DNA from: Methylobacterium sp. NMS14P
Lineage (GTDB): Bacteria; Pseudomonadota; Alphaproteobacteria; Rhizobiales; Beijerinckiaceae
Assembly (NCBI RefSeq): GCF_028583545.1
Contig: NZ_CP087106.1
Span: forward strand, 3,332,501-3,396,500
Reading direction: 5' to 3'
DNA: 64,000 nt
Shown here: piece by piece, positions 52,473 to 60,508 of the stretch
Layout: every line of letters begins with the position of its first letter
How positions within the stretch are numbered: the first letter of the stretch is position 1
Notes under the pieces: model-generated
Seen by the model: the letters and a program-made list of their open reading frames with translations, nothing else
What the model was told of the DNA's origin: nothing
Database searches by the model: none
Position numbers and translations under genes: made by a program

Positions 52473-53690
52473 ATGTCCTCCATCACCCTGTCGGCCGCGA
52501 CGCGCCAGAACCTGCTCTCGCTGCAGGACACCGCCCAGCTGATGGCGACCACGCAGAACCGCCTCGCCACCGGCAAGACGGTCAACTCCGCCCTCGACAA
52601 CCCGACCAACTTCTTCACCTCCCAGGCCCTCGACGGTCGCTCCTCGAGCCTGAACACGCTCCTCGACGGCATCTCCAACGGCATCCAGTCGATCCAGGCC
52701 GCCAACCAGGGCATCACCTCGATCCAGAAGCTCGTGGATCAGGCCAAGTCGATCGCCAACCAGGCGCTCTCGACCCAGCTCTCCACCACCGGCACCGCCG
52801 CCAACGCCTACAGCGCCAGCACCGCCTCCCAGACGGTCCTGCTGACCATCAACGGCAGCTCGGTCTCCGCCACGGTCGCCGCCTCCTCGAGCATCAGCGC
52901 GACGGTGGCCGCCCTCAACGCGGCGGTCAGCTCGGCCTCGACCTCGTCGAGCGGCGCCTTCGGTGCCGGCGCGATCTTCTCGGCCGACAGCACCGGTACC
53001 AAGATCGTCCTGAACGCCCAGGCCGACGTCGAATTCCAGAACTCCGGCAGCCAGACGGCGCTCGGCTTCACCGCGTCGGGCACCACCGCCTCCACCTACG
53101 GCACCGCCGCCAGCACCGTCGTCTCCAGCGACCTGTCGATCTCGGGCGTGACGCAGCGCGCCTCGCTGGCGAACCAGTACAACAACCTGCTCAACCAGAT
53201 CACGCAGCTCGCCAGCGACGCCAGCTACAACGGCGTCAACCTCATTGCCGGCAAGGGCAATGACATGAACATCAAGTTCAACGACACCGGCAGCTCCAAC
53301 CTCAACGTCGCCTCGGTCGACGCCACGTCGAACGGCCTCGGGCTGACCTCGATCACCAACTCGAACAGCTCGTCCAGCCAGAACGGCCTCGGCAACTTCC
53401 TCTTGAATGCGGACGTCAACAAGACGCTCGCCACCCTGACCACCGCGGGCGCGAACCTGAACTCCGCGGCGAGCACGCTGGGCTCGAACCTGTCGGTGGT
53501 CCAGAACCGCCAGGACTTCTCCAAGCAGCTGATCAACGTGCTGCAGACGGGCTCGGCCAACCTGACCAACGCCGACCTGAACCAGGAAGCGGCGAACTCG
53601 CAGGCGCTGTCGACCCGCCAGTCGATGGGCATCTCGGCCCTGTCGCTGGCCAACTCAGCCCAGCAGGGCGTCCTCCAGCTCCTGCGGTAA
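52473..53690 (+). CDS. Flagellin (copy 2)
   Basis: A 405-residue flagellin nearly identical to copy 1 at 21259. I count about 12 substitutions (for example V/I in SNGIQSIQ, T/S in NGSSVSA, and a cluster in DATSNGLGLTSITNS), all between residues 70 and 295. The first 70 and last 105 residues are identical. It forms the filament with or instead of copy 1. The start is the ATG shared with copy 1. The LOV kinase gene lies downstream. Confidence 0.96.
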   Translation: MSSITLSAATRQNLLSLQDTAQLMATTQNRLATGKTVNSALDNPTNFFTSQALDGRSSSLNTLLDGISNGIQSIQAANQGITSIQKLVDQAKSIANQALSTQLSTTGTAANAYSASTASQTVLLTINGSSVSATVAASSSISATVAALNAAVSSASTSSSGAFGAGAIFSADSTGTKIVLNAQADVEFQNSGSQTALGFTASGTTASTYGTAASTVVSSDLSISGVTQRASLANQYNNLLNQITQLASDASYNGVNLIAGKGNDMNIKFNDTGSSNLNVASVDATSNGLGLTSITNSNSSSSQNGLGNFLLNADVNKTLATLTTAGANLNSAASTLGSNLSVVQNRQDFSKQLINVLQTGSANLTNADLNQEAANSQALSTRQSMGISALSLANSAQQGVLQLLR

Positions 53691-53711
53691 GAGCGGTCCG
53701 GTCCGCGACGC

Positions 53712-53738
53712 AGCGGCCGGGGCAGCGCCCCGGCCGCT
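53712..53738 (+). terminator. Terminator-like hairpin after flagellin 2
   Basis: AGCGGCCGGGGC and GCCCCGGCCGCT form a perfect 12-bp stem with an AGC loop, 22 bases after the stop. Unlike copy 1 there is no T-run. Confidence 0.6.
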
Positions 53739-54013
53739 CGCGTTCGCGGGGCGCCAGATCCGAATTCGGCCGGTTTCATGAGACAGGCCTCTGCGGCCAA
53801 GCGGCGTTCCTATCCCCGCGCCGGGATTGCGGTGGCGGCACGGCCCGTCATCGAGGAGGGCAGGAGCCGGCGGTCCCGCCGCTCCTTAGGTCGCGAAGTC
53901 CGGACGCCTCGCGACGACGGACGCTCCTGTCGGGATCAGAGGTCACACCCCCGTCTCGCATCCGTGTGCCGGTAGACGTTGGACCCGGCAGCGGCTCCGG
54001 ATAAGACCGGGCC
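53739..54013. other. Intergenic region before the LOV kinase
   Basis: About 275 bp. No credible gene; open frames are Arg-rich. No obvious operator seen. Confidence 0.35.
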
Positions 54014-56452
54014 ATGAGCATCGAAGATCTTCGGGGGGAGGTCGAGCGGCTGCGTCGGCGCGAGCGCGCGCTGGTGGAGGAGAACGCGCGCCTGCGCGCG
54101 GCAGAGTTCCCGACCGCCCCGATCACCAGCCTGGCCGGTGTCGGCACCGCCCGGTCCGACCTCCTGTTCACCGCCGCCGACAAGACCCGGATGGCGATGA
54201 TCGTCACCGACCCGAACCTGCCGGACAACCCCATCGTCTTCGCCAACCGCGCCTTCCTGGAACTCTCCGGCTACACGGCGGAGGAGCTGATCGGGCGCAA
54301 TTGCCGCTTCCTCCAGGGGCCGGAGACCGACCCGTCCGATATCGCCCGCATCCGCGCCGCCGTCGCCGCGCGGCGCGACGTGGTGGTGGAGCTGCTGAAC
54401 TACTGGCGCGACGGCAGCACCTTCGTCAACGAGCTCTACATCAGCCCCGTCTTCGGTCCGCACGGCGAATTGCTGTTCTTCTTCGGCAGCCAGCTCGACC
54501 TCACGCGCTTCCGGCAGCGTGAGGCGCAGGCCGCCGCCGGGGCTTCCTCGCTGGCGGGGCCGCTGGCGGACGACGAGGTCGGCATCTGCCTCGTCGAGCC
54601 GCGCTTCGAAGCGGATGGCAGGACCGGAGATTGCCGCCTCGTCGAGACCAACGCCGCCTTCGAGCGCCGGTCGGGCCTCGCCGCCGCGGAGGGTCGCTGG
54701 TTGAGCGAGATCGGGCCGGACCGGGCGCGCCGCTGGCTCGACACCCTCGGCGAGGTGGCGCGATCCGGGCGCAGCGCCCGATTCACGGGCGCCATGTCGC
54801 GGACCGGGCCCGTCCTCGAGGTGCGCGCGATGCGGATCGGCGCCGGGACGCAGAGCCGCGTCGCGATCCTCCTCGAGGATCCGGCGCTCAGGCAGGTGGA
54901 CGAGGAGCGGCGGGAGGCCCGGAACCCGGACCGGCGGATCGAGCACGATCTGGTGTGGAGGACGAGCCGCGACCTCCTCGTCGTCTGCGCCCTCGACGGA
55001 ACCTGCCAGGCTGTTAACCCAGCCTGGACGGAGCTTCTCGGCTGGCCCGCCGGCAGCCTGGTCGGCATCCGCATCGACACCCTGATCCATCCGGACGACG
55101 GCGAGACCGCGGACCGCGCGTTCGAGACGCTGCGGACCGGCCACACGCTGTCCGACCTGGACGTCCGTTTCAGGACCGCCGACGGCACGTACCGCTGGAT
55201 CTCCTGGAACGCCATCGCGCGGGGGGACCGGTTCCACGCGACCGGGCGCGACGTGACGGAGCGCCGGACCCTCGAGGAGCAGCTGCGCCAGTCGCAGAAG
55301 ATGGAGGCGGTCGGGCAATTGACCGGCGGCGTGGCGCACGACTTCAACAACCTGCTGACCGTCATCAAGTCGTCGACCGACCTGCTGAAGCGGCCGGGCC
55401 TGAGCGAGGACCGCCGGGGGCGCTACGTCGACGCCATCTCCGACACGGTCGACCGCGCCGCCAAGCTGACCAGCCAGTTGCTGGCCTTCGCCCGCCGGCA
55501 GGCGCTTCGGCCGGCGGTGTTCGACGTCGTCCAGTCGGTGGCCGCCATCGCCGACATGGTCGGCACGCTGACCGGGGCGCGCATCGAGGTCGCGACCGAC
55601 ACGGATGCCGGCACGGACGCGGGCGGCCGCAGGCTGCGCTGCCACGTCGATGCCGACCCGAGCCAGTTCGACACGGCCCTCGTCAACCTCGTGGTGAACG
55701 CCCGCGACGCCATGCAGGGCGAGGGCCGCCTGCTGATCAAGGTGCGGCGCGCGGACCGCATCCCGGCGCTGCGGGCGCATCCGGCCGTGCCGGGAGACTT
55801 CGTGGCCGTGTCGGTCTCGGACACCGGCTCGGGCATCGAGGCGGACCTGCTCGAGCGCATCTTCGAGCCCTTCTTCACGACGAAGGGCGTCGGACACGGC
55901 ACCGGGCTCGGTCTCAGCCAAGTGTTCGGCTTCGCCAAGCAGTCGGGCGGCGACGTCGCGGTCGACAGCGTCGTGGACGTCGGGACCACCTTCACGCTGT
56001 TCCTGCCGCGGTCCCATCAGGCGGAGGTCCAGGATAGCGCGCCTGACGAACCGGAGCCGCTGGCCGAGGGCCACGGCACGCCCGTCCTCGTGGTGGAGGA
56101 CAACGCGGAGGTCGGCGCCTTCGCGAGGCAGGCTCTGATGGAACTCGGCTACCGAGCCGTCTGGGTGAAAGACGCGCAGGCGGCCCTCGCCACGCTCGAG
56201 GTGAACAGTCACGAGATCGAGGTGGTCTTCTCAGACGTGGTGATGCCGGGCATGAACGGCGTCGATCTGGCGCGGGAGATCAGGCGCCGCCGTCCCTACC
56301 TGCCCGTCGTGCTGACCTCCGGCTACAGCCACGTGCTGGCCTCGGAAGGCACGCACGGCTTCGAGCTGCTGCACAAGCCCTACTCGGTCGCCGACCTCAG
56401 CCGGGCCCTGCGCAAGGCGCTGCGGGAACGGTCGGCGCTGACCTTCGGCTGA
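54014..56452 (+). CDS. LOV-domain hybrid histidine kinase
   Basis: An 812-residue soluble kinase. The N-terminal LOV domain has GRNCRFLQ at 94-101, with Cys97 as the flavin-adduct cysteine, and [21 protein letters not shown] degenerate middle domain and a PAS domain ([20 protein letters not shown]) follow. HisKA has His442 in [14 protein letters not shown]. The ATPase has [18 protein letters not shown] and [12 protein letters not shown] receiver domain ends the protein with Asp741 in [13 protein letters not shown]. It is a probable blue-light receptor. No output regulator gene is adjacent. Confidence 0.93.
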   Translation: MSIEDLRGEVERLRRRERALVEENARLRAAEFPTAPITSLAGVGTARSDLLFTAADKTRMAMIVTDPNLPDNPIVFANRAFLELSGYTAEELIGRNCRFLQGPETDPSDIARIRAAVAARRDVVVELLNYWRDGSTFVNELYISPVFGPHGELLFFFGSQLDLTRFRQREAQAAAGASSLAGPLADDEVGICLVEPRFEADGRTGDCRLVETNAAFERRSGLAAAEGRWLSEIGPDRARRWLDTLGEVARSGRSARFTGAMSRTGPVLEVRAMRIGAGTQSRVAILLEDPALRQVDEERREARNPDRRIEHDLVWRTSRDLLVVCALDGTCQAVNPAWTELLGWPAGSLVGIRIDTLIHPDDGETADRAFETLRTGHTLSDLDVRFRTADGTYRWISWNAIARGDRFHATGRDVTERRTLEEQLRQSQKMEAVGQLTGGVAHDFNNLLTVIKSSTDLLKRPGLSEDRRGRYVDAISDTVDRAAKLTSQLLAFARRQALRPAVFDVVQSVAAIADMVGTLTGARIEVATDTDAGTDAGGRRLRCHVDADPSQFDTALVNLVVNARDAMQGEGRLLIKVRRADRIPALRAHPAVPGDFVAVSVSDTGSGIEADLLERIFEPFFTTKGVGHGTGLGLSQVFGFAKQSGGDVAVDSVVDVGTTFTLFLPRSHQAEVQDSAPDEPEPLAEGHGTPVLVVEDNAEVGAFARQALMELGYRAVWVKDAQAALATLEVNSHEIEVVFSDVVMPGMNGVDLAREIRRRRPYLPVVLTSGYSHVLASEGTHGFELLHKPYSVADLSRALRKALRERSALTFG

Positions 56453-56525
56453 CGAGGCTGCATCCGACCGGACCGACGCGCGTTACGTCCGCGACGACCG
56501 GAAGCATCGGACAGGACAGCACGCC

Positions 56526-56666
56526 ATGCCATCGGATACGCCGCGTCCCGGGGACGACCCGCTGCCCCCCATCGACGATCCGCTGCCTTAGCCCGCGCCG
56601 CCCGACGGAGATCCCCCGGCCGAGCCGCCGGCGCCGCGACCGCCCGGTCCGATCGAAGCGGACTGA
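56526..56666 (+). pseudogene. Proline/acid-rich micro-ORF interrupted by an in-frame TAG
   Basis: A frame begins at ATG 56526 (PSDTPRPGDDPLPPIDDPLP), stops at TAG 56589-56591, then continues in the same frame with PAPPDGDPPAEPPAPRPPGP and ends at TGA 56664. Composition on the two sides is the same, so the TAG looks like a point mutation in a 46-residue Pro/Asp-rich protein. AGGAC lies upstream. It could also be a sequencing error or chance. Confidence 0.4.
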
Positions 56667-56859
56667 GTTCCGGCGCCCGACGCAGCAGGCCGGATCGGTC
56701 CGTGTTCCGACGACCGCGGTGCGCAGACCGCGGCCGATCAGCGAAGCCAGGGTGGCGCATCGGCAGGTGATCGCCGAACTCTCGCGCCTCGGGGACGCCC
56801 GCGGCGAGAGATCGCGGGTACAGGGGCATGATGAGCCCCTGCGGATCCCACACCGCACC

Positions 56860-57306
56860 TCAATGAAGGGGGTAGCGGCTGAGAAGGTCGGCGGTTCTCT
56901 GGACGGTCTTGTCGTAGAGGCATGCGGGAACCGCCGGGTTCGCGCCGCTCCCGTTGGCCCACTCGCTGTACGTCAGGTCGCCGCAATCCGCGTCCCGGAA
57001 GGCGATCCAGGCACGCTGCGCCTTCTCCAGTTGCGTCTTCCACAGCGCCTTGGCGCCGGGATCCTGCGTGCGGTCATCGTGATCGATCACCGACAGCGCC
57101 TTCTTGTAGGCCGCGTTGAGCTTCGCATCCGCTTCCTGAAACGCGCGGTTCATGCAATCCGTGGTGCTCGGCGTCGAGGTCTCGGTCAGGCACAGTTTGG
57201 CCGAGGGCTGCTCGGCTCTGGCACTCGTCGACGCCGCGAAGCAGGCGAGCAGCGCAGCGAGGACGGGAGCCGAGGCCCGCGGCAGGCGTAGACATATGCG
57301 GTTCAT
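56860..57306 (-). CDS. LprI/DUF1311 family secreted protein (1)
   Basis: A 148-residue protein with a signal peptide (VLAALLACFAASTSARAEQ). The LprI-type core has TTDCMNRAFQEADAKLNAAY, LEKAQRAWIAFRDADC and cysteines typical of the family. LprI members are implicated in lysozyme inhibition, but most are uncharacterised. It is one of two such proteins here, flanking a YbjQ gene. All read on the minus strand. Confidence 0.85.
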   Translation of the reverse strand: MNRICLRLPRASAPVLAALLACFAASTSARAEQPSAKLCLTETSTPSTTDCMNRAFQEADAKLNAAYKKALSVIDHDDRTQDPGAKALWKTQLEKAQRAWIAFRDADCGDLTYSEWANGSGANPAVPACLYDKTVQRTADLLSRYPLH

Positions 57307-57423
57307 GGCGATCGGATCCGGTTCGCGCGCTTCGCATCGACCCGGCAGAGGGCGATCCTGCGCGCGGTTGGTGACGACAGGTCGGAGCGGAATACTGCCC
57401 GGGGCGGCCCCGGGGCTGCGGCC

Positions 57424-57744
57424 TCAGCCTGCCTCGACGATCACGGCGGTGCCGTAGGCGACGACGCCCATCATCGACTGATCGGTGTCCGCCGTATCGA
57501 AGCGCATCATGACGATGGCGTTGGCGCCGAGTTGCGCCGCGTTCTGCGCCATGCGGTCGATCGCCTGAGACCGGGCCTGCTCGATCAACTGACTGTACTC
57601 GTTGATCTCGCCGCCCATGAGGCTGCGCAGCCCCGCGGTGAAATTGCCCACGGCACCGCGGCTGTGGACCACGGCGCCGAAGCACGGGCCCCGCACCTCG
57701 CGCACGCGATAGTTCGGAATGTTCTCGGTCGTGACGATGATCAT
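57424..57744 (-). CDS. YbjQ/UPF0145 family protein
   Basis: A 106-residue full-length YbjQ protein. Features seen are VTTENIPNYRVREVRGPCFG, SRSQAID-like region ARSQAIDRMAQNAAQLGANA, and VMMRFDTADTDQSMMGVVAYG then GTAVIVEA at the end. It forms a pentamer or decamer of unknown function in known structures. It lies between two LprI family genes. Confidence 0.9.
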   Translation of the reverse strand: MIIVTTENIPNYRVREVRGPCFGAVVHSRGAVGNFTAGLRSLMGGEINEYSQLIEQARSQAIDRMAQNAAQLGANAIVMMRFDTADTDQSMMGVVAYGTAVIVEAG

Positions 57745-57789
57745 GGGATCTCGCTCAGGGAGGTGGCGGAGGGAGGCGATGAGGGACGG

Positions 57790-58248
57790 TCACGGCGGAC
57801 AGGACAGGTCGCCGCCCGGGCACTTGATCTGGGCCGCGAGGTCCTGGATCCGCCGCCGCGTCAACGCGGTCTTGCACTGGCCCATGAGCATGGGCGCGAT
57901 GGTGCCGTTCTCGTCGGGCGTCAGCGTGTTGAACCCGGTCCGCAGGTTGCACTCGAGGTCGCGGAAGGCGATCCAGGCGCGCTCGGCGGCGACCAGATTG
58001 CGTCGGCCGTTCTCGTCGAGCTTGCCGCGCAGGGTCGCGTAGCGTCGGTTCAGCTCGGCATCGACCCGATCGAATTCCTGTCCCGCGCAGATGTTGGCGT
58101 CCATCTGGTTCGCGGACGTGCTGCAATCGACCTCCGCGGCGAGACCCGCGGTCGGGCCGAGGAGCAGGGCGGCGAGGAGAGCGCTGCGCAGCATGGCGAA
58201 CTCGAGGCTGGAAAGAGCGGACGACACGGCGACCGAGCCGCCGATCAT
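57790..58248 (-). CDS. LprI/DUF1311 family secreted protein (2)
   Basis: A protein of up to 152 residues with a signal peptide (LRSALLAALLLGPTAGLAAE). Its core (QEFDRVDAELNRRYATLRGK, AERAWIAFRDLEC) is LprI-like. ATG 58248 overlaps the stop of the upstream protease-like gene (ATGA) and has GGACGA upstream. An ATG at 58194 would give a more normal signal peptide but has no ribosome site. Cysteines are conserved. Confidence 0.82.
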   Translation of the reverse strand: MIGGSVAVSSALSSLEFAMLRSALLAALLLGPTAGLAAEVDCSTSANQMDANICAGQEFDRVDAELNRRYATLRGKLDENGRRNLVAAERAWIAFRDLECNLRTGFNTLTPDENGTIAPMLMGQCKTALTRRRIQDLAAQIKCPGGDLSCPP

Positions 58249-59399
58249 GGATCGTCCGACGCCGCGTGCGTGTCGCGAGCCCGGAAGCCGTAATAGCCCC
58301 GGTCAGCGTCGTAGAGGACGTCGAAGCCGTTCAGGACGTGCAGTCCCGTATTGACGAAGGGCTGCGGGCACGCCGTGTTGAGGATGATGCGCTCGGGCGC
58401 GAGCGGCGCGGCGCGGTCGCCGACCGTGATCGCGTAGCCGGCCGCGTCGCCGAACCGGAAGCTCAGGCGTGTGCCGGGTCGGAGGGCGGCGTGATCGACC
58501 GCATTGGTCCGGAGGCTGTCGGCGACCTGCGCGGGCGGCAGCGTCAGGAACATGCCGGTGACGCCGGTGTCGAGCAGCGCCCGGCCGCAGGCGGCGGGTT
58601 CACGGCCGTCGACGGTGATGCAGGCGGGAACGCCGAGCCAGTCTCCCGGCACGTGCGGGTGCGGATCGAGCTTCACGAAGCGGTAGCGGCCGCGCGTGTT
58701 GGCGCGCGTCAGGCCGACATGCACGCCCCGCCGGGTCAGCACGTAGCCGCGGTGCACCCCGCCGGGTCCGGGCGGGTCCGCGTTGAGCAGCGGGTTGGTG
58801 TCCGGCGTGCTCTGGGTCTGGCTGTCGTCCTCGCGGCCGAACCCGATCCCCATCATCGCCACGTGGGCCGGCGCCTCCTGGGGCGTGCAGCTCCGGGCGC
58901 GCGCGGTGCAGTCGATCCGGTCGACGGCGAGAACCCGGATGGGTTGCGTCACCACGCTCTGACCGTCGCGGCCGACGACGGTCACCGGCACGCGCACCCA
59001 GCGTCCGACCATGATCCGGCCGGAACTCGAGTAGGTCAGGCGCCCTGGCTCGCTCGGCAGCGCCTCGTTGCCCGGAATGCGGCTGGCCGAAACCACGATG
59101 CCGGTCGAGCCCGTATCCACGAGCACCGGACGAGCCGCGCCACCGAACGCGAGTCCGAGACGCGGCGATCCGGTGATGGCGTCACCGGGTTGCGGGGCGT
59201 TGAGGAAGGGCAGGAAGATGCCGCGTCGGTCCTCCGCGTAGCTCGGCCCATCGTCCGCTCGGGCCGACAGGGCCAAGCCGAGCGACCAAGCGCCCGCGAC
59301 CCCGACGCGGACGAGAGCGGAAGCCACTCGGGTGTGACGCCCCCGCCGGCGGACGGATGGGCGGGCTGCCCGAGGAGGATACTGAAACGCCTGACGCAT
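58245..59399 (-). CDS. Pepsin-like aspartic protease with two DTG motifs
   Basis: A 384-residue protein with a signal peptide (LVRVGVAGAWSLGLALSARA). It has two aspartic protease motifs: VLVDTGSTGIVVSA and LLDTGVTGMFLTLP, about 185 residues apart. Two such lobes are the layout of pepsins, rare but known in bacteria. Other features (GIFLPFLNAPQPGDAITG, GFDVLYDADRGYYGFRA) I cannot place. It could also be a degenerate, non-proteolytic relative. Coupled to the LprI gene downstream. Confidence 0.7.
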   Translation of the reverse strand: MRQAFQYPPRAARPSVRRRGRHTRVASALVRVGVAGAWSLGLALSARADDGPSYAEDRRGIFLPFLNAPQPGDAITGSPRLGLAFGGAARPVLVDTGSTGIVVSASRIPGNEALPSEPGRLTYSSSGRIMVGRWVRVPVTVVGRDGQSVVTQPIRVLAVDRIDCTARARSCTPQEAPAHVAMMGIGFGREDDSQTQSTPDTNPLLNADPPGPGGVHRGYVLTRRGVHVGLTRANTRGRYRFVKLDPHPHVPGDWLGVPACITVDGREPAACGRALLDTGVTGMFLTLPPAQVADSLRTNAVDHAALRPGTRLSFRFGDAAGYAITVGDRAAPLAPERIILNTACPQPFVNTGLHVLNGFDVLYDADRGYYGFRARDTHAASDDP

Positions 59400-60005
59400 G
59401 TCGGCCCGGGGGGGAGATCTCGTTGCCGCGTCGACACCGCGCGGGAACCGCGTCGGTGCCGAGAAGAGCTCTGCAGCCCGCGCGCGATCGCGCCGGCGCG
59501 GTGGGGCGAGGCCGGGAAGTTGCCGGCGAAAGCCCGTCAGATCGTCAGACGCCCCGGTCCATGATCCCGGACCGCAGCTCGCGCCACGGCCGCATTCGCG
59601 CCCGGCAGCGCCGTCATGATGATGACGTTCACGATCATGAGTCCCGGTCGGTGAGAAGCTGTTAACAAGAACCGCCGTCCGCCCAGCAGTATTTTGCGGG
59701 ACGATCCATATTGGATTGATCCCGATCGGATCCCAGGTCAACGAAACGTCAGAAATATTGTTACCGGTTCAGTAAGCCGGCTCGAATTGCGGCGAATGAT
59801 GGCCGTTCGTCGCCCTCCCCGCTGCCCGTTCGGCACGGGCAATTGCCGCCGGCTCCGGCGATCGCCGGACGACCGATGCCGGTCTCGGCGCGCCCGTCGC
59901 GAGAAAATCCTCGCAGGTGACTGAGCCGGCCGCGCGAAACCGCGTCTGGCCGGCCCATGCTCCTTTCGAGGCGGCCGACCCGCCGCCCGATCAGGGAGAA
60001 CTGAC
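59400..60005. other. Intergenic region, probable promoters only
   Basis: About 605 bp. No credible gene; open frames on both strands are Arg/Pro-rich. The stretch 59650-59770 is AT-richer and contains GTTAAC, TATTTTGC and CATATTGG, so promoters for the flanking genes are likely here. No clear operator found. Confidence 0.4.
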
Positions 60006-60263
60006 GTGACCAAGACCAAGATCCTCGTGCTCGCCGCCAGCCTTGTCTGCGCCGCGGGTCCCGCCCTCGCCCAGGAGGCGGCGCCGCAGCGCGGGAACCA
60101 GGAATTCCTCGGCGTCGATCTCGACAACGGCGGCGTCTACTACAACGGCCGCAACTCCGGCCGCTACTGCGTCTACCGCACGGTCGAGGTCTACAACCGC
60201 TACACCGGCTACTTCGAGGCGCGGCGCGCGCGCCGCTGCGGCCGCGGCCTCTATCTGCCGTGA
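60006..60263 (+). CDS. Small secreted protein, Tyr/Arg-rich
   Basis: An 85-residue protein with a signal peptide (KILVLAASLVCAAGPALAQE). The mature part holds GVDLDNGGVYYNGRNSGRYC and VEVYNRYTGYFEARRARRCG, with two cysteines and a Tyr/Asn/Arg-rich beta-like pattern. No family known. GTG 60006 has GGGAG eight bases upstream. A 23-residue micro-ORF follows immediately. Confidence 0.7.
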   Translation: MTKTKILVLAASLVCAAGPALAQEAAPQRGNQEFLGVDLDNGGVYYNGRNSGRYCVYRTVEVYNRYTGYFEARRARRCGRGLYLP

Positions 60264-60274
60264 GGAGCCGGACC

Positions 60275-60346
60275 ATGCTGACCGCTCTCTCGCCGCTGCA
60301 CCTCGCAGCCCTCAGCCTGATCGTCGCCTATCTCGGCTGGGGCTGA
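60275..60346 (+). CDS. 23-residue hydrophobic micro-ORF
   Basis: ATG 60275 gives MLTALSPLHLAALSLIVAYL plus GWG, a single transmembrane-like helix. GAGGAG lies seven bases upstream, within the stop region of the previous gene. It is too short to score by composition, but the ribosome site is good. Confidence 0.4.
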   Translation: MLTALSPLHLAALSLIVAYLGWG

Positions 60347-60508
60347 GATGCCCGCTTCCCGCACCAGCATTCCCACCTCGGGTGTCATCCGCGCGCCGTC
60401 GGGGAGTCTGCCTTGGCCGGCTGCGTCCGACACGTGAGATTGTTTCCCGATCCCCCAGCGGATAACCCTGTCGCGCGTGCCGACCGGGCGCGCCCCGCTC
60501 CGAGGACG

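Noticed and set aside
59694..59924. Plus frame in the 59.4-60 kb gap
   Set aside because: Arg-rich translation, overlaps AT-rich promoter-like DNA, no motif.
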